Part shown: positions 6,733 to 11,321 of the stretch, in pieces
Numbering within the stretch: the stretch's first letter is position 1
How the letters are laid out: every line of letters starts with the position of its first letter
Source: Alphaproteobacteria bacterium
Lineage (GTDB): Bacteria > Pseudomonadota > Alphaproteobacteria > SP197
Length of the DNA stretch: 11,321 bases
NCBI GenBank assembly: GCA_022822575.1
Contig: JAJEBJ010000448.1
Span: 1 to 11,321 of the forward strand
Direction: 5' to 3'
Position numbers and translations under genes: made by a program
Notes under the pieces: generated by a model
What the model was told of the DNA's origin: nothing
The model's input: only the letters and a program-made list of their open reading frames with translations
The model's database searches: none

Positions 6733-7323
6733 ATGATGCTTGTGCTGATCGACAATTACGACAGCTTTACCTACAACCTGCTGCACTTCCTGGGAGAACT
6801 GGGTGCCGCGTGCGAAGTCCATCGCAACGACGCGATCACTGTTGACGAGGTCATGGCCATCCGGCCACGGGGCGTTGTCATTTCTCCCGGACCGTGTGAT
6901 CCCGACCGGGCAGGCATCTGTCTCGAACTCGTGCAGCGCTCGGCTCGCGAGTCTCTGCCTCTCCTCGGCGTCTGCCTCGGGCATCAGGCAATCGGCCAGG
7001 CCTTCGGCGGCACCATCGGTCGCGCGCCGCACCCCATGCATGGCAAACTTTCGGTTATCGAGCATGACGGCAACGGCGTATTCCACGCCATTCCCTCGCC
7101 GCTTCGGGCAACACGCTATCATTCGCTGACACTCTGTCCCGGGAGTGTCCCCGAATGCCTGGAGGTCAACTCCCGGACACAAGACGGAATCATCATGGGC
7201 ATACGCCATCGGGAACTGCCCATTCACGGTGTCCAGTTCCATCCCGAGAGCATCAAATCGGAACATGGCCATGGCATTCTTGGGAATTTTCTCGACATGC
7301 TGGAGACGGGAGAACACACGTGA
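6733..7323 (+). CDS. trpG: Anthranilate synthase component II (glutamine amidotransferase)
   Basis: Hydrolyses glutamine and passes ammonia to TrpE for anthranilate synthesis; in many bacteria the same subunit also serves PabB. It is a single class I amidotransferase domain of 196 residues: LIDNYDSFTYNL (5-16), oxyanion segment SPGPCDP (51-57), nucleophile Cys81 in GVCLGHQ, and His170 and Glu172 in VQFHPES. The catalytic triad is complete. Two ATGs are adjacent (6733 and 6736). GAAAGGG lies just upstream and fits the second slightly better, so the true start may be one codon later; the reading frame continues far upstream but is trpE shadow. The stop overlaps the trpD start by 4 nt (GTGA). 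Confidence 0.95.
   Translation: MMLVLIDNYDSFTYNLLHFLGELGAACEVHRNDAITVDEVMAIRPRGVVISPGPCDPDRAGICLELVQRSARESLPLLGVCLGHQAIGQAFGGTIGRAPHPMHGKLSVIEHDGNGVFHAIPSPLRATRYHSLTLCPGSVPECLEVNSRTQDGIIMGIRHRELPIHGVQFHPESIKSEHGHGILGNFLDMLETGEHT
7308..7312 (+). promoter_or_regulatory. Shine-Dalgarno GGGAG for the GTG-started trpD
   Basis: GGGAG is followed by 7 nt and the GTG at 7320. Together with the 4-nt GTGA overlap with the trpG stop, it fixes the trpD start. Confidence 0.65.
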
Positions 7324-8351
7324 CGGACACATCCCGGGACTTGAAACCATGGATCGCGCGCGTATCGGGAGGCGCTACCCTTGACGTAGATGAAGCCTCC
7401 CGAGCCTTCGATGTCATCATGTCCGGGGATGCCACACCGGCACAGATGGGTGGTTTCCTCATGGCTCTTGCAGTCCGTGGCGAAACAGTCACCGAACTCA
7501 CAGGGGGAGCACGTTCCCTGCGCTCGAGAATGGTCTCTATGACCGCGCCCGACGGCGCGATGGACATTGTCGGGACAGGAGGCGACGGCAAGGGAACGCT
7601 CAATGTTTCGACTGCGACGGCACTCGTGGTCGCCGGTTGCGGTGTTACTGTGGCAAAGCATGGAAATCGGGCGGCATCATCTCGCTCGGGAGCGGCCGAT
7701 GTTCTTTCGGCGCTCGGAGTCGACCTCACGGCCGATCATGAGACAGTGCAGCGCGCCATTGATGACGCAGGAATCGGTTTCATGCTGGCGCCGCGTCATC
7801 ACGGCGCCATGCGTCACGTCATGCCGACCCGCCAGGAACTTGCCGTGCGCACCATCTTCAATCTCCTCGGGCCCCTGGCCAATCCGGCGCGTGTCGGTCT
7901 CTACCTCATGGGTGTGGCGGCAGCGGAGTGGGCCGAGCCGTTTGCCCACGTGCTGCGGGAACTCGGGGCCACGAGTGCCTGGGTGGTTCACAGCGCCGAT
8001 GGGTGCGACGAACTGACCCTCACATCGGACAATCACGTGGCGGTCCTGGACAACGGGACGATTCGCACGACACGGGTGAGTGCGGCCGACGCCGGCCTGG
8101 AAGCAGCCCCGTTCCATGCCATCGCCGGTGGTTCGCCCGAAGAGAATGCCGCAGCCCTCGCCGGTCTTCTCCAAGGCGAACCCGGCGCTTTCCGCGACAC
8201 CGTGCTCTTCAATGCCGCGGCCGCGCTTGTTGTTGCGGGACGGGCATCCACGCTGCCGGAGGGCGTGGCGCTTGCCCGCACGTCAATCGACAGCCACGCC
8301 GCCCGGCAGAGACTTGATCGCTTGGTGGCGATCACCTGCGGAAACGCCTGA
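7320..8351 (+). CDS. trpD: Anthranilate phosphoribosyltransferase
   Basis: Transfers the phosphoribosyl group of PRPP to anthranilate, the second step of tryptophan synthesis. The 343 residues match the family. An N-terminal helical domain (DVDEASRAFDVIMSGDATPAQ begins near 22) precedes the PRPP-binding GTGGDG (85-90), NVSTAT (95-100) and KHGNRAASSRSG (113-124), which are nearly invariant. The downstream anthranilate-binding segment FNLLGPLANPA is also present. The frame is open far upstream, but GTG at 7320 fits: MTDTSRDLKPWI leads straight into the first helix, GGGAG lies 7 nt upstream, and GTGA overlaps the trpG stop as in coupled genes. ATG at 7349 is out of frame. A 5-nt gap leads to trpC. 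Confidence 0.96.
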   Translation: MTDTSRDLKPWIARVSGGATLDVDEASRAFDVIMSGDATPAQMGGFLMALAVRGETVTELTGGARSLRSRMVSMTAPDGAMDIVGTGGDGKGTLNVSTATALVVAGCGVTVAKHGNRAASSRSGAADVLSALGVDLTADHETVQRAIDDAGIGFMLAPRHHGAMRHVMPTRQELAVRTIFNLLGPLANPARVGLYLMGVAAAEWAEPFAHVLRELGATSAWVVHSADGCDELTLTSDNHVAVLDNGTIRTTRVSAADAGLEAAPFHAIAGGSPEENAAALAGLLQGEPGAFRDTVLFNAAAALVVAGRASTLPEGVALARTSIDSHAARQRLDRLVAITCGNA

Positions 8352-8356
8352 TCACC

Positions 8357-9151
8357 ATGTCGGATGTTCTTGAACGCATCTGTCGTGACAAGCGCGATCT
8401 TGTCGCACACCGCAAGGCAAGCTGCCCGCTCGCGGATCTCGAGGCGACGATTCGCGCTCTGCCCCCACCTGCCGGATTTGCTGCGGCACTGACGGCGAGG
8501 GCCACCGTCGGAATCGGACTCATCGCCGAAATCAAGAAGGCGTCACCGAGTGCCGGATTGATTCGGGAGGATTTTGACGTCCGGGCCATTGCCGAAGCCT
8601 ACAGGTCGGCCGGAGCTGCCTGTCTTTCCGTTCTGACCGACACGCCGTGGTTCGCCGGACGGGATGACGATCTTGCTGCCGCCCGCGACACCAGCGGCCT
8701 GCCCTGCCTGCGCAAGGACTTCATGGTTGATCCCTACCAGGTGGCGGAATCGAGGGCCATCGGCGCCGACTGCATCCTCGTCATCCTTGCCGCCATCGAC
8801 GATGCGCTTGCCGCAGAACTCGTGGCGGCAGCAAGAGACCATGATCTCGATGTGCTTGTCGAAGTTCACGATCAGGGTGAACTGGAGCGGGCCCTCGCGC
8901 TTGATGCCCGACTTGTCGGCATCAACAATCGCAATCTCAGGACTCTCCGTGTGGATCTTCAGACAGCGCTCACGCTCGGCCCTCTTGTGCCGCCGGACCG
9001 GGATGTGGTCTGTGAAAGCGGGCTCAGATCCCACGGAGATCTGCTGACCATGATGCGGGCGGGTATCAGGCGTTTCCTGGCCGGTGAACACCTCATGCGC
9101 CAGGCTGATATCGCTGCTGCCACGCGTGCCCTTATAGGTGCCCCGTCATGA
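8357..9151 (+). CDS. trpC: Indole-3-glycerol-phosphate synthase
   Basis: Closes the indole ring: CdRP is decarboxylated and cyclised to indole-3-glycerol phosphate. The 264 residues form a single TIM barrel, with no fused PRA isomerase (TrpF) domain. Visible family motifs are AEIKKASPSAGLI (57-69, with Glu58 and Lys60), LRKDFMVDPYQV (118-129, with Lys120), LVEVH (167-171, with Glu169), GINNRNL (188-194) and CESGL (219-223). The motif usually reading GESLM reads GEHLM here (243-247), close to the phosphate-binding end; this is a noticeable but probably tolerated change. It starts 5 nt after trpD with only a weak ribosome site, so coupling to trpD is likely. The next gene, moaC, starts 40 nt later. 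Confidence 0.96.
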   Translation: MSDVLERICRDKRDLVAHRKASCPLADLEATIRALPPPAGFAAALTARATVGIGLIAEIKKASPSAGLIREDFDVRAIAEAYRSAGAACLSVLTDTPWFAGRDDDLAAARDTSGLPCLRKDFMVDPYQVAESRAIGADCILVILAAIDDALAAELVAAARDHDLDVLVEVHDQGELERALALDARLVGINNRNLRTLRVDLQTALTLGPLVPPDRDVVCESGLRSHGDLLTMMRAGIRRFLAGEHLMRQADIAAATRALIGAPS

Positions 9152-9177
9152 GACACTGCACATGGCGTCCTTGGCGC

Positions 9178-9183
9178 AAGGAG
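9178..9183 (+). promoter_or_regulatory. Strong Shine-Dalgarno AAGGAG for moaC
   Basis: AAGGAG is followed by 8 nt and the ATG at 9192. It is the best ribosome site in the window and selects this ATG over the in-frame ATGs further upstream (9138 and 9162). Confidence 0.75.
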
Positions 9184-9191
9184 ACCGTGCG

Positions 9192-9677
9192 ATGAACGAT
9201 TCACTGACCCATCTCGATTCCAGCGGACAGGCGCGCATGGTCGATGTTTCGTCCAAGGAAGTGACCGAGAGGGTGGCCAGGGCCCGTGGCCGCGTGACAA
9301 TGGACCGGCGTACTCTCGATCTCGTCATCGCCGGCGACGTTCCCAAGGGGGACGTGCTCGCAGTGGCCCGTATCGCCGGCATCATGGCGGCCAAGAAGAC
9401 ACCGGAGATCGTTCCGCTGTGCCATCCCCTGGGGTTGAGCTCGGCAAGCGTTGTCCTCGAGCCCGATACGCAGCACTCCGCCATCACGATCACTGCCACC
9501 TGCAAGGTGACGGGCAGGACCGGTGTGGAAATGGAGGCCCTGACAGCTGTTTCGGCGGCGGCGTTGACAGTCTATGACATGCTGAAGGCAGTGGACCGAC
9601 ACATGGTAATCGATGGAGTCCACCTCATCGAGAAGTCGGGAGGACGTTCCGGCGACTGGCGCCATGATCAGCGTTGA
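9192..9677 (+). CDS. moaC: Cyclic pyranopterin monophosphate synthase (molybdenum cofactor)
   Basis: Acts after MoaA, converting the cyclised GTP intermediate to cyclic pyranopterin monophosphate in molybdopterin synthesis. At 161 residues it is the usual size. Family motifs are complete: MVDVSSKEVTERVARARG (16-33), AGIMAAKKTPEIVPLCHP (62-79), GRTGVEMEALTAVSAAALT (108-126), DMLKAVDR (129-136, with the conserved Asp and Lys) and IEKSGGRSGDW (146-156). The motif usually ends KSGGKSG, so Lys to Arg at 152 is a conservative change. The start at 9192 is fixed by AAGGAG 8 nt upstream. It lies 40 nt after trpC and its last 14 nt overlap moeA. No terminator or promoter separates it from the trp genes. 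Confidence 0.96.
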   Translation: MNDSLTHLDSSGQARMVDVSSKEVTERVARARGRVTMDRRTLDLVIAGDVPKGDVLAVARIAGIMAAKKTPEIVPLCHPLGLSSASVVLEPDTQHSAITITATCKVTGRTGVEMEALTAVSAAALTVYDMLKAVDRHMVIDGVHLIEKSGGRSGDWRHDQR

Positions 9678-10863
9678 CGAAGCCGGAGCACGTATTCGAA
9701 GGCACCTGGAAAGGGTCCCCTTCGAGGAAGTAGCGTTGTCGCAGGCCACCGGCCGGGTCCTGGCAGTTGATGTCGTTTCCAATGTCACCAAACCTCCGGC
9801 CGCCGTTTCGTCCATGGACGGCTATGCGGTGCGGGCCGTCGATGTAGCCACCGTCCCGACCATTCTCGACATCGTTGGCGAGGCGCCGGCCGGTCATGCC
9901 CTCGCCGGAACCATCGGTCCTCGTGAGGCGGTGCGGATCTTCACCGGTGGTGTGCTGCCAGTCGGAGCCGACAGTGTGGTGATCCAGGAAGACGCAGTCC
10001 GTGACGGCGCAAGGGTGACCGTCCGGGAGTCCATCCAGGAAGGAAAGTTCGTGCGCCAGCGCGGCCTTGACTTTGCCGAAGGGGATGCCGCGGGCCTGGT
10101 TGGACGCCTTCTGGGACCACGCGAGATCGGCCTGATCGCTTCGATGAACGCATCCTGGGTCAGGGTCGCCCGGCGACCGAGGATTGCCATCATGGGCACC
10201 GGCGATGAACTGGTGCGTCCCGGTGATGTTCCGCGTTCCGACCAGGTCGTCAGTTCCAATTCCCTGGTTCTCGGAGCACTCGTCACCCAAGCGGGCGGTG
10301 AAGCGGTCAACCTCGGAATCGCCCGCGACAACCGGCAATCCATACTGGATTGTCTTCGCCACGCCGCGGGAAGCGATATGCTTGTCGTGACCGGCGGGAT
10401 GTCCGTGGGCGAGCACGACCTGGTCCGCAAGGTCATGGATGAACAGGGCATGGAACTTGATTTCTGGAAGGTTGCCATGCGCCCGGGCAAGCCGTTGGCT
10501 TTCGGCCTCCTGGATTCCATGCCCGTTCTCGGGTTTCCCGGCAATCCTGTTTCCACTCTGGTATGCGGACATCTGTTCCTGCGTCCGGCCATACACACCA
10601 TGCTCGGTCGCGTCGATAGCGACGTCGGGGAGGAGACGGCGATCACCACAACCGATCTGGCGGCCAACGACGAACGGCAGGATTACCTGAGGGCAACCCA
10701 TGCACGAAGTAAATCCGGCCGGCTCGAAGTGACGGCATTCGGCAGACAGGACAGTTCCATGGTTGCCGTTCTCGCGTCAGCATCCTGCTTCATCATTCGT
10801 GCTCCCCACGCCCCCGCTGTCGCGGCGGGCGGACATGTGACCGTGGTGAGACTTGACACATAA
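9664..10863 (+). CDS. moeA: Molybdopterin molybdenumtransferase
   Basis: Inserts molybdenum into adenylylated molybdopterin to form active cofactor. The 399 residues have the MoeA domain order: N-terminal region with SSMDGYAVRA (49-58) and FTGGVLPVGADSVVIQED (93-110), the MoCF-like domain with MGTGDELV (177-184), VSSNS (196-200), VVTGGMSVGEHD (241-252) and MRPGKPLAFG (272-281), then VLGFPGNPVS (288-297) and a C-terminal beta domain (about 325-399). The ATG at 9664 gives the family N-terminus MISVDEA and overlaps the moaC stop by 14 nt. An in-frame ATG at 9613 would add 17 residues without a ribosome site and is less likely. GGAGG lies 20 nt upstream, too far to be standard, so reinitiation after moaC is probable. 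Its last codons hold the lexA -35 element. Confidence 0.95.
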   Translation: MISVDEAGARIRRHLERVPFEEVALSQATGRVLAVDVVSNVTKPPAAVSSMDGYAVRAVDVATVPTILDIVGEAPAGHALAGTIGPREAVRIFTGGVLPVGADSVVIQEDAVRDGARVTVRESIQEGKFVRQRGLDFAEGDAAGLVGRLLGPREIGLIASMNASWVRVARRPRIAIMGTGDELVRPGDVPRSDQVVSSNSLVLGALVTQAGGEAVNLGIARDNRQSILDCLRHAAGSDMLVVTGGMSVGEHDLVRKVMDEQGMELDFWKVAMRPGKPLAFGLLDSMPVLGFPGNPVSTLVCGHLFLRPAIHTMLGRVDSDVGEETAITTTDLAANDERQDYLRATHARSKSGRLEVTAFGRQDSSMVAVLASASCFIIRAPHAPAVAAGGHVTVVRLDT

Positions 10864-10881
10864 GGCGAACTTTACTAGAAC
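10853..10881 (+). promoter_or_regulatory. lexA promoter
   Basis: A perfect TTGACA (10853-10858) and TAGAAC (10876-10881, 4/6 match) are separated by 17 nt. The -35 hexamer lies in the last moeA codons (Leu-Asp-Thr) and the -10 overlaps the right half of the LexA box, so bound LexA would block RNA polymerase. Confidence 0.75.
10867..10881 (+). promoter_or_regulatory. SOS (LexA) box GAAC-N7-GAAC
   Basis: GAACTTTACTAGAAC is a perfect match to the direct-repeat LexA operator GAAC-N7-GAAC known from alphaproteobacteria. It differs from the palindromic CTG-N10-CAG box of gammaproteobacteria. It lies 37 nt upstream of the lexA ATG and within the promoter, as expected for autorepression. Confidence 0.88.
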
Positions 10882-10918
10882 AAATGGCAACATCTCTCCC
10901 GTTCAAGGCGATCCGGAC

Positions 10919-11321
10919 ATGTTGACACCCAAACAACAGGAACTGTTGCTCTACATCAACAGCCGACTGACCAGCGACGGTATTTCGCCCTCCTTCGAGG
11001 AAATGAAGGACGCGGTGGGAATCAGGTCGAAGTCTGGAATCCATCGCATGATCAAGGCTTTGGAAGAGCGCCGGTTCCTGCGTCGCCTCCCCTATCGTGC
11101 CAGGGCACTCGAGATCCTGAAAATGCCACCCGGACCACATAACCAGCGAGCCATGCCCGGAAACATGGCAGCCGTGTTCGGCGACTCCCCTGCGGCATCC
11201 AATGACAACACCGTGATGTTGCCACTGCATGGCAGGATCGCCGCCGGCACTCCTATCGAGGCACTGCGTGATCCGTCCGGGAATGTCGAAGTTCCGACCG
11301 GCATTGTCGGTGCGAAAAAGT
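10919..11321 (+). CDS. lexA: LexA repressor, N-terminal part
   Basis: Repressor of SOS DNA-repair genes that cleaves itself when RecA-ssDNA forms. The first 134 codons are present and the frame is open at the right edge. Residues 1-67 are the LexA winged-helix DNA-binding domain: MLTPKQQELL, SPSFEEMKDAVGIRSKSGIHRMIKALEERRFLRRL (with the recognition helix near 38-50) and RARALEI. A linker of about 30 residues follows. The self-cleavage site Ala109-Gly110 lies in GRIAAGTPIEA (105-115, nt 11243-11248). The catalytic Ser and Lys are past the window end. ATG at 10919 gives the exact family N-terminus; AAGG lies about 10 nt upstream. It is 55 nt after moeA, but its own promoter and SOS box make it a separately controlled gene. 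Confidence 0.96.
   Translation, partial: MLTPKQQELLLYINSRLTSDGISPSFEEMKDAVGIRSKSGIHRMIKALEERRFLRRLPYRARALEILKMPPGPHNQRAMPGNMAAVFGDSPAASNDNTVMLPLHGRIAAGTPIEALRDPSGNVEVPTGIVGAKK

Noticed and set aside
6535..7350. 271-codon minus-strand frame across the trpE end and trpG
   Set aside because: It runs antisense to two well-supported genes and has no recognisable domain.
9613..9663. Upstream ATG extension of moeA by 17 codons
   Set aside because: It overlaps moaC by 65 nt, has no ribosome site, and the added residues do not match the MoeA N-terminus.
9625..10701. 358-codon minus-strand frame opposite moeA
   Set aside because: It covers unmistakable MoeA coding sequence; no motif or ribosome site supports it.

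Overview
The window is an ordinary, gene-dense piece of bacterial chromosome, GC-rich (roughly 60% by eye). Gene content and order point to an alphaproteobacterium. Two arrangements support this: tpiA-secG-pyrG-kdsA on one strand, and a PpiD-like gene followed by trpE-trpG-trpD-trpC-moaC-moeA-lexA on the other. A GAAC-N7-GAAC LexA box, the alphaproteobacterial SOS operator form, sits upstream of lexA. Genus cannot be set from this alone. There is no sign of mobile DNA, phage, CRISPR, tRNA or rRNA.

Left third (1-3159, minus strand, read right to left): tpiA (glycolysis), secG (protein export), pyrG (CTP synthesis) and the first 107 codons of kdsA (Kdo synthesis for LPS). They are closely spaced and probably share transcription. 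A small hairpin with a short T run lies between secG and pyrG. A divergent control region (3160-3312) follows, holding a perfect 7-bp inverted repeat that overlaps the -35 of a good sigma-70-type promoter for the rightward genes, and a 9-bp direct repeat at the tpiA start.

Middle and right (3313-10863, plus strand): a membrane-anchored PpiD-like periplasmic folding factor with a reduced parvulin domain, then trpE, trpG, trpD and trpC, then moaC and moeA for molybdenum cofactor. Gaps are 1 to 44 nt and two junctions overlap, so this looks like one long transcription unit with translational coupling. TrpE and TrpG make anthranilate from chorismate, TrpD adds the phosphoribosyl group and TrpC closes the indole ring. 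trpF, trpB and trpA are not here.

Right edge (10853-11321): lexA, cut by the window end, has its own promoter. Its -35 lies in the last codons of moeA and its -10 lies inside the LexA box, a layout that gives autoregulation.

I found no previously undescribed system. The items worth a second look are regulatory (the SOS box/promoter overlap and the tpiA/ppiD repeats) and biochemical (a Cys-type, metal-dependent-class KdsA and a degenerate parvulin domain).
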